From Metasolibacillus sp. (GTDB lineage Bacteria; Bacillota; Bacilli; Bacillales_A; Planococcaceae): 49,166 nt of DNA. Position 1 is the stretch's first letter. Every line of letters starts with the position of its first letter. A program made the translations under genes and the position numbers. The notes beneath the pieces are model-generated. The model made no database searches. It had not been told where the DNA came from and was given only the letters and a program-made list of their open reading frames with translations. This document shows positions 27,472 through 36,211 of the stretch, piece after piece. Location: positions 1 through 49,166 of the forward strand of contig NZ_JAMBIZ010000031.1 in NCBI RefSeq assembly GCF_025291715.1, in the 5' to 3' direction.

Positions 27472-28537
27472 TTAACTCATCCTCACCATAAGACTTTTTA
27501 GCAATCTCTCCAATATATGACCAATATTTCGCAGGTGAAATACCATTTCCTGGTCTTTTTATAGCCATATTACTAGTTGAAAATACTTCGCCTCTTTTAA
27601 TTGGCTTTTTAGCTACCAAGCTTTTTCGTGCTGGTATACGATTTTCTAACTCCGAATCAGTTGGTCGCTTTATCCCATCACCTAATGCTTGGTCGATTTC
27701 TCGGATTCCCTTAACCATCTGCTTTAGCTCATCTGGATTCAATGAGGCTACATGATCCGGACCTTCCAAATCTTTATTTAATGTAAAATGCTTTTCAATA
27801 ACTGTTGCACCCATGGCAACAGCTGCAATCGGTATATGAATACCTTCAGAATGATCAGAAAAACCTATCGCTAATTGAAAAATTTGCTTCATCTCATTCA
27901 TTGCATTCAAATTAATCAAAGCAGGAGGCGTTGGATATTGTGTTGTACAATGAAGCAACGTCACATACTGTTTCAATATATTTTTAGCTTGTTCTTTTTT
28001 ATAAAATTGCTGAACAAGCTCTACCGTAACAACTTCAGAAGGCTTTGCTAAACCGTATGCAATAAAGGCTAACGCTTCATGAATTTCTTCAATTGTTGCC
28101 ATGCCAGTTGATAAAATAATAGGCTTTTGTTTTGTAGCCATATAATGAATAAACGGTGCATTCGTTAATTCACCTGAGGGAATTTTGACAATTTCCATCT
28201 CTAATTTACCTAGTAAAAAATCGACACTCTCAAAATCAAAAGGTGTCGATAAAAATGCGATATTCTGAGATTGACAAAAAATTTGTAGCTCTGTGAATTC
28301 TTCATAGCTTAGCTCTAATTTTTTTAACATAGCAAATTGCGATGTTGCCTCACCTAAGTTATTTACTTGATAATTAGCTTGCCTTGCTTCTTTTATGACT
28401 AGATTTTCCGCCTTAAATGTTTGAAATTTTACTGCATCAGCTCCTGCTTCCTTTGCCACTGTGACGAGTTCTTTTGCCATTTCTAATGAACCATTATGAT
28501 TCACGCCTGCTTCTGCAATGATATATGTTTTGTTCAT
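27461..28537 (-). CDS. legI: N-acylneuraminate/legionaminate synthase
   Basis: Condenses a 6-deoxy-mannose derivative with phosphoenolpyruvate to give the nine-carbon acid. 358 aa: TIM-barrel NeuB domain with IIAEAGVNHNGS (6-17), GADAVKFQTFKAENL, IPSGELTN, STGMATIEEI and GFSDHSEG, then the C-terminal SAF domain (about 300-358, ARKSLVAKKPIKRGEVFSTS). NeuB, PseI and LegI are homologous; LegI is preferred from the legG, legC and legB context. The ATG overlaps the legG stop by four bases. Confidence 0.92.
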   Translation of the reverse strand: MNKTYIIAEAGVNHNGSLEMAKELVTVAKEAGADAVKFQTFKAENLVIKEARQANYQVNNLGEATSQFAMLKKLELSYEEFTELQIFCQSQNIAFLSTPFDFESVDFLLGKLEMEIVKIPSGELTNAPFIHYMATKQKPIILSTGMATIEEIHEALAFIAYGLAKPSEVVTVELVQQFYKKEQAKNILKQYVTLLHCTTQYPTPPALINLNAMNEMKQIFQLAIGFSDHSEGIHIPIAAVAMGATVIEKHFTLNKDLEGPDHVASLNPDELKQMVKGIREIDQALGDGIKRPTDSELENRIPARKSLVAKKPIKRGEVFSTSNMAIKRPGNGISPAKYWSYIGEIAKKSYGEDELIEE

Positions 28538-29661
28538 AAATCGTAAAACTCCTTTTTTATAGAAAATGACGGCACTTCTTTTAAAATAGTTAGTATTTTT
28601 TCTGATACATGACCATCACCGAAAATTTGGTCATATACACCATTAAATTTTCGTGCCTTTTCAATTGTACGATAAATCTCATCTGTCTGGAGAGTTGTAT
28701 TGAATACAGAATTAGGCTGCTCTCGCCCCTCTTGTCTATTTCCACAATTCACCGTCACTGTTGCTAAATACGGTACTTCAATTAGCCCACTTGATGAATT
28801 GCCTAAAACAATCTCTGCATGCTGAACAGCACTTAAATATTTCAACTGTCCTAATGAATCATATAATTTTGCATTGGGGTGGCTTTTGGTGAAATTTTGG
28901 ATTGCTTTGTTAATTCTACGTCCACCATTATCTGCATTAGACTTTGTAAACAGTAAATTAGTAGTTGGATAATGTTCTAAAGCCTTTAACAAGTTAAAAA
29001 TACCATCTATTTCACCATTTGTTTCAGGATGATAGGTAATCAAAAACAGTGGTTGTTCTTTAGATAATTGCAATTGCTCAAACAGCTCATCTTTTTCCAA
29101 TAGCTGTAATCCCATAATATTTTCAATACCAATTGCACCAACATTAAATACCCGCTCAGGAGCCTCTCCAAGCTGAATTACACGTTTACGATGTGATTCA
29201 GTACTTGTAAAATGCCATGTAGCCATTTTACTAATAGAATGGCGAATCGCATCATCATATGCTCCAAATGTACATTCACCACCATGAAGATGCGCAGTTG
29301 GTATTTGCATAATTAGGGCAGATTGCGCAGCAGCTAGCATTTCAAATCTATCTCCCAAAATAATCATTAAATCTGGTTGCAAACGAGCAAGTGCATCTGC
29401 AAAACCAATTGTTGCAAGTCCCATTGACTTTACTACACCTAGGGCAGTATCTGTTGATAATAACATTTCTACTTTTTCATCAATCTTAAAACCATCAAGT
29501 TCAATCTGCTTGTAAGTCTCTCCAAACTCAGGTGATAAATGCGCACCTGTCACCAATATTTGTAAACAAAAGGCCGTATCTTGTTGAAGCTTTTTCAATA
29601 AAGGAAATAGTAGTCCATACTCTGCTCTTGTTCCTGTTACAACACAAATTTTTTTCTTCAC
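28534..29661 (-). CDS. legG: Hydrolysing nucleotide-sugar 2-epimerase (NeuC/LegG)
   Basis: 375 aa, GTG start at 29661 with GAGG upstream. N-terminal VVTGTRAEYGLLFPLLKKL is the hallmark of hydrolysing UDP-GlcNAc/UDP-diNAcBac 2-epimerases; DLMIILGDRFEMLAAA, HLHGGECTFGAYDDAIRHSI and LGNSSSGLIEVP are the further conserved blocks. It releases 2,4-diacetamido-2,4,6-trideoxymannose for LegI. It is translationally coupled to legI. Confidence 0.92.
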   Translation of the reverse strand: MKKKICVVTGTRAEYGLLFPLLKKLQQDTAFCLQILVTGAHLSPEFGETYKQIELDGFKIDEKVEMLLSTDTALGVVKSMGLATIGFADALARLQPDLMIILGDRFEMLAAAQSALIMQIPTAHLHGGECTFGAYDDAIRHSISKMATWHFTSTESHRKRVIQLGEAPERVFNVGAIGIENIMGLQLLEKDELFEQLQLSKEQPLFLITYHPETNGEIDGIFNLLKALEHYPTTNLLFTKSNADNGGRRINKAIQNFTKSHPNAKLYDSLGQLKYLSAVQHAEIVLGNSSSGLIEVPYLATVTVNCGNRQEGREQPNSVFNTTLQTDEIYRTIEKARKFNGVYDQIFGDGHVSEKILTILKEVPSFSIKKEFYDL

Positions 29662-29664
29662 GCA

Positions 29665-30819
29665 TTATACCTCATTCGTTGGCGTACTGGGAATATTAAT
29701 CACATATTGTTTTAATTGCTCTGTTACATATAAATCCATTCTTGGACAGCCTTTATACATATCAAGTTCATGTAATGGGGCCCAAATAGGACGGCTCATC
29801 ACGCCCTGTTCATTTAAAAAACCTAGTATTTCATCACGATTATACTGTTTATCAAGTAAAAGTACTTGCAACCAATAATTACTCTTTGTATCAATCGGTT
29901 CTTTAAATAATTGAACACCTTCAATATTCTCTACTAGTCTTTCATAAAATTGTGTTAAATAACGCTTTTGTTCAATAAATTGAGGTAACTTTTCCAACTG
30001 TGCACAGCCTAAAGCTGCATTAATATTAGGCATACGGTAATTATAGCCTATTTCATCATGCACAAACTCCCACTGGTGTGGTACTTTAGCAGTTGTTGTC
30101 AAATGCTTTGCATAATCAGCAAGCGTCTCATCATCTGTTAAAATCACCCCACCGCCACCTGTTGTAATAATCTTATTCCCATTAAAACTCATGGCGCTAA
30201 CTTTTCCAAATGTTCCTGTATGCTTGCCTTTATAATAGCTACCAAGTGATTCTGCAGCATCTTCTACTAGGACAAGCTTATATTTATCACATAAAGCAAC
30301 AAGTTCGTCTAACATACAAGGATGGCCAAATGCATGCATCGGCACTAAAGCTTTAATCCGACGATTTGTTTGTTTATTATAAAGTTCATCATTACGCAGC
30401 TCTGTGATTTCCTCAAGATATTGTGCTAATTTAAATGGGCTGACGCCTAATGTTTCTTCATTTACATCAACAAAATGAGGAATAGCCTGTAAATAGGATA
30501 CGGCATTTGCAGTTGCAATAAAGGTCAAAGATGGTATTAATACTTCATCATTTGCCTCCACACCAACAATTTGCAATGCAATATGCAGGGCAGCTGTACC
30601 ATTGACTACGGCTACGGCTCGCTTAACACCTACAAATCTAGCTAAATCTTCCTCAAATTTTGTCACATAGGATCCAACAGAGGACACCCAACCGGTTTGC
30701 ACACAATCTGTCACATAGTTGATTTCTTTTTCATTAAATGTTGGCTCATGTAATGCCACAAAATCTTTTCCATATAAACTTTTAATATTATCAGTAAACT
30801 CTGTCCATTGCTTATTCAT
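29665..30819 (-). CDS. legC: PLP-dependent sugar aminotransferase (LegC)
   Basis: 384 aa of the DegT/DnrJ/EryC1 family. The PLP lysine is K216 in MSFNGNKIITTGGGG; ALVPMHAFGHPCMLDEL and VEDAAESLGSYYKGKHTGTF are family blocks. It adds the amino group at C4 of the 4-keto sugar made by LegB. The ATG overlaps the legB stop by four bases. The C-terminus ends in NIPSTPTNEV, typical of this clade. Confidence 0.92.
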   Translation of the reverse strand: MNKQWTEFTDNIKSLYGKDFVALHEPTFNEKEINYVTDCVQTGWVSSVGSYVTKFEEDLARFVGVKRAVAVVNGTAALHIALQIVGVEANDEVLIPSLTFIATANAVSYLQAIPHFVDVNEETLGVSPFKLAQYLEEITELRNDELYNKQTNRRIKALVPMHAFGHPCMLDELVALCDKYKLVLVEDAAESLGSYYKGKHTGTFGKVSAMSFNGNKIITTGGGGVILTDDETLADYAKHLTTTAKVPHQWEFVHDEIGYNYRMPNINAALGCAQLEKLPQFIEQKRYLTQFYERLVENIEGVQLFKEPIDTKSNYWLQVLLLDKQYNRDEILGFLNEQGVMSRPIWAPLHELDMYKGCPRMDLYVTEQLKQYVINIPSTPTNEV

Positions 30820-31817
30820 ATATTATAAACATCTGCCTTATAATGAGATAAATTTTTAGGATTTGTAAACCATTCAATTGTTTCTTCCAAGCCTTTATGT
30901 AAGCCATCTTTATCACCAAATTGTGGAACCCATCCAAGAAGCTCTTTTGCTTTTTTATTCTCTGCCCAAAGACGTTCTACTTCGCTTTTTTCTGGACGAA
31001 GACGTTGTTCATCTGTTTCAATTGTTAAACTAACACCCATAATATTTGCTATCATTTTGGCAATTTCTCCGATGGATACTTCATAATTCGAACCAATATT
31101 GATAACTTCACCTACTGATTTTTCAGAATTCATAACAGAAATAAAGCCTTGTACCGTATCTTTCACGTAATTAAAATCACGTGTTGGACTAATTGCACCT
31201 AGTTTAATTGTCGTTTTTCCACTTGCTAGCTGGCTAATAATTGTTGGAATAACCGCGCGTGCTGATTGACGTGGACCGTATGTATTAAACGGACGAATAA
31301 TCGACACAGGTGTATCAAATGAACGATAAAATGATAAAGCCATTTGGTCAGCACCAATTTTAGAAGCTGAATATGGTGATTGTCCTTGTAATGGATGATC
31401 TTCATCAATCGGTACATATAAAGCTGTTCCATATACTTCACTCGTTGATGTATGCACTATTTTTTCCACACCTAATTCCCTAGCTGCTTGTACTACATTT
31501 AATGTACCAGTTACATTCGTATCTACATATGTTGCTGGCGAATGATAGGAATAAGGGATTGCAATAAGTGCTGCTAAATTTAGGACATACGTACAGCCCT
31601 TCATCGCTTCTTTTACACCATATGGGTCACGAATATCTCCTGAAAAAATATCTAGTTGTGATTTAATCTCCTGCGATGACTGGTCAAGCCAGCCCCATGA
31701 ATTGAATGAATTATAATAAACAAATGCTCGTACATCATAGCCTTCCCGTACTAATTGCTCTGTTAAATGAGAGCCAATGAAACCATCAGCTCCTGTTACT
31801 AATACTTTGCCTTTCAA
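30816..31817 (-). CDS. legB: NDP-GlcNAc 4,6-dehydratase (LegB)
   Basis: Extended SDR, 333 aa if started at TTG 31817, where GGAGGGG lies nine bases upstream; the longer open frame adds 31 residues unlike the family and runs into maf2. Rossmann TGADGFIGSH (8-17), STSEVYG, the YxxxK motif in YSASKIGADQMAL, then NTYGPRQSARAVIPTIISQL and RDFNYVKDTVQGF. It opens the legionaminic-acid pathway by 4,6-dehydration of a nucleotide-linked GlcNAc. If PtmE is a guanylyltransferase, the substrate is GDP-GlcNAc. Confidence 0.9.
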   Translation of the reverse strand: MKGKVLVTGADGFIGSHLTEQLVREGYDVRAFVYYNSFNSWGWLDQSSQEIKSQLDIFSGDIRDPYGVKEAMKGCTYVLNLAALIAIPYSYHSPATYVDTNVTGTLNVVQAARELGVEKIVHTSTSEVYGTALYVPIDEDHPLQGQSPYSASKIGADQMALSFYRSFDTPVSIIRPFNTYGPRQSARAVIPTIISQLASGKTTIKLGAISPTRDFNYVKDTVQGFISVMNSEKSVGEVINIGSNYEVSIGEIAKMIANIMGVSLTIETDEQRLRPEKSEVERLWAENKKAKELLGWVPQFGDKDGLHKGLEETIEWFTNPKNLSHYKADVYNI

Positions 31818-31836
31818 AACTAGCTCCCCTCCCTTA

Positions 31837-33054
31837 CTATGGTAATGTCTCATACATTGATAATATTTCGCTCTCGCTAATATACGGTATATTAGCAATT
31901 TTAGCTCCATGCCATGCTGTGTTATAAATATTCATATTACACTCTATTACTTCTTGTTCAAACCATCTTCTAAAAACAGTCCAATCTGCTCTTGTATTTA
32001 TGAATTCCCCACTGTTAGCTACTATTTTGTGATATTTATATTGACTAGCAATAGCTGTATAAGAAGGCGACAGCTTAGAATGGGTATAATTATCTTTAAA
32101 ACCCAAATCTTGACCAAACAGCAGTATTGTCTCAAATTCCATATATCGAAGTAAAGATAGTCCGATTGTGGATACAGAACCACCTACTTCAAATAAATCT
32201 AAGTGGTTTTGTTCTGCGTATGCCTCTGATAAATTATAGCCTTTTTGAAATAAAATACATTTGTCGCCTTTATGCATATTAATTAACTCACTATTAGCAG
32301 TGGAAAGATAAAATAGCATCCCTTCATATCCCACATTCTTCATTTGCTCTATAGTAAGTGGAGAGGCGTCTGAAACTATCACTGCATTAGGCTTAATTTG
32401 TTTTGCAAGCAACGGCTTTAATGCAGCTCCAACACAAAGGATATAAAATTTATCTTTTATTTTTTCTAAAGTGGTTATCGTTTCATCAAGTGATGGTCCT
32501 GCTGCAATCAAACATGCATATTTCTCTTTAAATTGCCCTTTAAAAGAAGTAGAAAAAATATGTTTATTCGCTAAGTTTTGTATAAAATTTTGTTCCATTA
32601 AAAGCGCTGAAGACTGATAACTCATTTGTCTTTCCTTTATTCCTTCCAAAAATTCATATAAAGGATGGGAAATACCTATGGCCTTCATCCATGGTAGTGG
32701 AATAATAAATTGCATATCATCTAATACCTTTTTATTTAAAGTATGAGCATTTACAATTTCAATATTTGACGCATTTAAGATATTTTCATTTGCTATATAT
32801 TTACGTGCAAAAGTCAGCTCCTTGGTTGAAAACGGCAAAACAACAACCAATTTCTCTCCCGCAAGTTTTAAAATTGCCTCTAAATGATAACCTAAACCTA
32901 AGCCCACCAAAAAATAACCTGCTGCGTTTTTATCAAATTCTTTTTGAATAAATGCTTCTGCATCACATCTAGGCTTATACTTACTATAGATGTTGATATT
33001 GTTTAACATTAATGTGTATTCACCATTCTTAGCTAAACCAATCTCGTAGTTCAC
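31837..33054 (-). CDS. Maf (DUF115) flagellin glycosyltransferase, copy 2
   Basis: 405 aa. The central DUF115/MAF_flag10 domain has YACLIAAGPSLDETITTLEK, CVGAALKPLLAKQIKPNAVI and VSDASP, plus GGSVSTIGLSLLRYMEFETI and LFGQDLGF. Maf proteins transfer CMP-nonulosonic acids to serine/threonine of flagellin. The N-terminal part (about 1-150) is the Maf N-terminal domain. A one-base overlap of its ATG with the stop of the 115-aa gene shows tight coupling in an operon maf1-small protein-maf2-legB. It is shorter than maf1 and only distantly similar to it, so a different acceptor or donor is possible. Confidence 0.86.
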   Translation of the reverse strand: MNYEIGLAKNGEYTLMLNNINIYSKYKPRCDAEAFIQKEFDKNAAGYFLVGLGLGYHLEAILKLAGEKLVVVLPFSTKELTFARKYIANENILNASNIEIVNAHTLNKKVLDDMQFIIPLPWMKAIGISHPLYEFLEGIKERQMSYQSSALLMEQNFIQNLANKHIFSTSFKGQFKEKYACLIAAGPSLDETITTLEKIKDKFYILCVGAALKPLLAKQIKPNAVIVSDASPLTIEQMKNVGYEGMLFYLSTANSELINMHKGDKCILFQKGYNLSEAYAEQNHLDLFEVGGSVSTIGLSLLRYMEFETILLFGQDLGFKDNYTHSKLSPSYTAIASQYKYHKIVANSGEFINTRADWTVFRRWFEQEVIECNMNIYNTAWHGAKIANIPYISESEILSMYETLP

Positions 33055-33401
33055 TAGAGTATTCTCACTTTATTTACAACAAGTTCTTCAAAAAAAGGAG
33101 CAATTTCATATTCAAACATATCTGCAACTAATACATAATCATTTATTTCAAGACCCATATTTATTTCACTTAAAAATTCTTGAATTTTCTCAATTTCCAA
33201 TTGGGCATTAATATGGCTTCTCGCTAATAGTATCTTTACATCAATAAGCCAAAGAACTCCTTCTGAAAATGCAGTAATGTCTGAAAGTGCCTCTGAAATT
33301 TTATCTGTTCTCAAGCACTCTGCAATATATAAAGCACCTACTGGGATTTTCTCCATATATTGATTATAGCTTTCAATTGTTTCATTTATAATATTATTCA
33401 T
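33054..33401 (-). CDS. Small protein of unknown function between two Maf transferases
   Basis: 115 aa, acidic, predicted all-helical, no signal peptide, TM segment, cysteine cluster or recognised motif. The sequence MNNIINETIESYNQYMEKIP and EIAPFFEELVVNKVRIL suggests amphipathic helices. Its start overlaps the maf1 stop by four bases and its stop overlaps the maf2 start by one base, so it is a genuine, coupled gene and is made in proportion to the transferases. An accessory subunit or chaperone for Maf or flagellin is plausible but unproven. Confidence 0.75.
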   Translation of the reverse strand: MNNIINETIESYNQYMEKIPVGALYIAECLRTDKISEALSDITAFSEGVLWLIDVKILLARSHINAQLEIEKIQEFLSEINMGLEINDYVLVADMFEYEIAPFFEELVVNKVRIL

Positions 33402-35125
33402 ATTATCTCTCCTTGCGTTAATTGCCTATTAGCCATTTCAATAACTTCCTTCACATAAATCTCTGTCTGTTCTATCACATATAATAATCCACTATACATC
33501 AATATATTTTGCTTGTATATTCTATTAAATTCATCCACTTTTGTTTCCTTTTTACTTGGTTTGAAGTTTGTCATTATATCTAAAATAAGTGGATCTGCAA
33601 TTCTTTCTAAAATAACAAGATTAAAGTTTTTTTTGAGCTTTTTATCAATCTTATCTAGTGTTTTCAATATTTTAAGTGTAAAAGTCGACGTAGCTTCAGT
33701 TGCCTTTACTTCTTTGAGTGCAATTTTGATTTCTACTTTCATCTCTTTGTATATAGACAATTCCTTTTCCATAGTATTGATAAATGAAGATAATTTTATT
33801 GAATTATGTTTAAAAGTAATATTTTTCTCTTGCACTTTTTCTGATGAAGGCTGTATATATGTTGTGCAGAATTCTACAAAGGGTATTTGCTCCATACCAA
33901 TAATTTTTGCTCCCCCCTCTGTACAATTGTATATTGCATTATTATAAATTTCAGTTTTCAAAAATGCTTCAAAACTTTCTTTCATTGGTAAATATTCATA
34001 AGTTGTGTATACCTTATCTCCAAGGTATCCTTCAATTTCTAACAACTCTCGACTATTAAGTATTTCCTCCTCGTCAAATAATTCAGAATTTCTATTATTT
34101 TTAGCATGTAGTTCATTATTAGTATAAGCCAAATCTTGACCTATTATAGCAATTGGTCCGCTACTTATTAGCGTAGCTATGTGTAAAGCAAAATTAGCAA
34201 CTGATCCCCCACCAAAAACCACAGGGAATTTACTACCTATTTTACTTTTAATGTAATTTTGTAACCTTTCCTCTTTCATTGGAATAAATGCTATTCTTTC
34301 GCCTCTATATTCTTCTTGTATTTTATAATAATTACCAACAGAATATACTAATTTAGCTGATTTTGTTTGTAAATTTTTGAAGTGTATTAGGTTTTCTGGT
34401 GCCCCATCAATTGATACGATATAATCAGGTTCTATACCAGCAGCTAGTAATGAATTAATTGTAGATCCTGCTGAAATAATGATACAATACGGTGCTATTT
34501 CTTTTAATTTTGGAAGTTGCTTAGTTAATGATGGTCCACCTGATGCTATAATAACTGGTAATGTATATGCTCCTATTAACTCCTGCAAAGAAATATCTTC
34601 ACACATAAATAACAAATTTTTCACATAATTTTCCTGCCACGATTTACTAAATAATCTTATTGTATTTTCATTAACCAGTAATGTATTTTGATAATCTTTC
34701 ACAATTTTCAATAATCTTATATACTCTTGTTGAAATAATTTATCATAATTTGGTGAACAAATCACCTTTATTTTCCTTTCAAAGTTCTCTGTCTGTAGTA
34801 ATAATTGTTCTTTGATTTTATTTTCATCCATAGATTTAATCACAATACTATTAACCTGTGGTTTTAGGCTTTGTTTAAGTTGATTAAATAATGGATCTAC
34901 GACAATTAAATTTCCTTTTTGCTCTAATAAATCGGCTATTTCATTTCCTATATATCCCAATCCATTACCAAAAAGGATATGTATATAATCTTGTTGAACC
35001 TCTCGCTTTGCTAATTGTTTAGCTTCTTGTAATGGTGCGTATTTACTATGTAGTAAATAACCATTTACCATAACTGTATCTAAACCTGCTTTTGTTTGTA
35101 AATACTCTATATTATATTCTGACAA
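33398..35125 (-). CDS. Maf (DUF115) flagellin glycosyltransferase, copy 1
   Basis: 575 aa starting at TTG 35125, six bases after GAGGTG; an ATG 33 bp upstream lacks a site. Domain order: N-terminal Maf domain with IHILFGNGLGYIGNEIADLL, then DUF115 with PVIIASGGPSLTKQLPKLKE, IISAGSTINSLLAAGIEPDYIVSI (split here only for reading) and GGGSVANFALHIATLIS, AIIGQDLAYTNNELHAK, then a charged helical C-terminus (about 440-575). It first transcribes the maf-leg operon toward lower coordinates. Known Maf enzymes modify flagellin in the cytoplasm before export. Base composition is clearly AT-rich, as in the rest of the island. Confidence 0.88.
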   Translation of the reverse strand: MSEYNIEYLQTKAGLDTVMVNGYLLHSKYAPLQEAKQLAKREVQQDYIHILFGNGLGYIGNEIADLLEQKGNLIVVDPLFNQLKQSLKPQVNSIVIKSMDENKIKEQLLLQTENFERKIKVICSPNYDKLFQQEYIRLLKIVKDYQNTLLVNENTIRLFSKSWQENYVKNLLFMCEDISLQELIGAYTLPVIIASGGPSLTKQLPKLKEIAPYCIIISAGSTINSLLAAGIEPDYIVSIDGAPENLIHFKNLQTKSAKLVYSVGNYYKIQEEYRGERIAFIPMKEERLQNYIKSKIGSKFPVVFGGGSVANFALHIATLISSGPIAIIGQDLAYTNNELHAKNNRNSELFDEEEILNSRELLEIEGYLGDKVYTTYEYLPMKESFEAFLKTEIYNNAIYNCTEGGAKIIGMEQIPFVEFCTTYIQPSSEKVQEKNITFKHNSIKLSSFINTMEKELSIYKEMKVEIKIALKEVKATEATSTFTLKILKTLDKIDKKLKKNFNLVILERIADPLILDIMTNFKPSKKETKVDEFNRIYKQNILMYSGLLYVIEQTEIYVKEVIEMANRQLTQGEII

Positions 35126-36158
35126 AATTTTCACCTCTATTTTATATCGGTATTTCATAAAAATAATAAAGTAGCACTTCAGGCTCTTACATTCTTAAAA
35201 TTAAAAATGTTGAGGTGAATTTATTTTAAATAAAATTCATTTCTTATAATCATTTTGATTTTCATACTGTTAAATTCAATACGATTTTTGCTTTAGAGTT
35301 AGTGAAACATCTGAATCTATAGATATCTCATTACACCATTTTCGTTTTGCTGTTAATCCTTTTCCAAAACTATTTGAATACACCTAACATAAAATTTCTA
35401 TCTGCCATTTCGATAATCTTTTTAACACTGTCTACTTTGCAGTAAAGGTCTTTTAATCTTCTTTTACTTTCTCGTCATCTTATTTTTTATGTCACAATGA
35501 CAAACAATTCATAATAAATGTTTTCAGCTCATAAACTTTTAAAAAAAAGTAACTTCCACATAGTACTTTAAAGTCTTTTATTGTTTCTCGCCTGCAATTT
35601 TGCAAGCTATAAATTGATTCTCTCATTTCCCAATTAATTAGAATTTCCCTACACCTGTTCTTCCATTGTATCCATCTATCGTAATAGATTTTGGTATTCC
35701 CACACTAGCCACTAATTCTTCCACGGTTGCTTCATTAAATATTTTCTCTTTAATTGCATGAATACGCAACGTTTAATGATCTTCTTTCACAAACCGTTGA
35801 TAACGGTTTTTTCAGTAAATCACTTACCACCAACCAACATGTAACATCGATGTTGATAGCTATATTAAATGTTCAAACAATTTGAGATGTTTCATTTTCT
35901 ATATACAATCCTTATGTATTTTCACTATCATTTTGCAACAAGATGAGCAATAAATCATTATCTCTGACTCTCACTCTTTTATTATCCCAATCTTTTCCTT
36001 GGTAATATCATGTTAAAATCCATATATCACATCTCACCTATCTATTGCTTGTCTCTAGTCAATTCAAGTGTATAAAAAGTGTGTTTATACTTTTTTAATT
36101 CCCCAACAAATATTATAAAACCTAAATAAGCAAGCCCTCACCCTTCCAAATATAGTAA
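35126..36158. other. 1-kb gap without an intact gene
   Basis: Very AT-rich. The 35290-35815 part holds the decayed coding fragments listed separately. The 35820-36158 part shows only AT-rich sequence with no supported gene or RNA. It separates the leg/maf island from the flagellin genes and marks an insertion-prone junction. Confidence 0.6.
35290..35815 (-). pseudogene. Decayed transposase-like gene fragments
   Basis: Minus-strand reading with several frameshifts and stops gives coherent peptides. At about 35670-35810: RYQRFVKEDH, then TLRIHAIKEKIFNEATVEEL and VASVGIPKS. After a frameshift, RWIQWKNRCREILINWE (to about 35600). Together these form a helix-turn-helix (EATVEELVASVGIPKS...RWIQ) of the kind that opens IS3-like OrfA transposases. 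At about 35380-35490 KDLYCKVDSVKKIIEMADRN, and at about 35290-35380 GKGLTAKRKWCNEISIDSD are also codon-like, but their family is not recognised and they may belong to another gene. Premature stops in every frame show it is dead. Confidence 0.6.
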
Positions 36159-36198
36159 AAAGGATGCCCAGGAAATTTTTATTTTCCCGACACCCTTT
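36159..36198 (-). terminator. Flagellin operon terminator
   Basis: AAAGGGTG...CATCCTTT stem continued by an imperfect GGGAAAAT/ATTTCC stem, T-rich loop, then TTTACTATA on the minus strand. It starts 14 bp after the hag2 stop. Confidence 0.85.
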
Positions 36199-36211
36199 AG
36201 ATTTATATTGA

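Noticed and set aside
31818-31910. Longer start of legB at 31910
   Set aside because: The extra N-terminus is not SDR-like, overlaps maf2, and the strong GGAGGGG precedes the TTG at 31817.
35820-36158. Small gene or regulatory RNA upstream of the hag terminator
   Set aside because: No open frame with a ribosome-binding site and no conserved hairpin pattern could be seen; very AT-rich sequence only.
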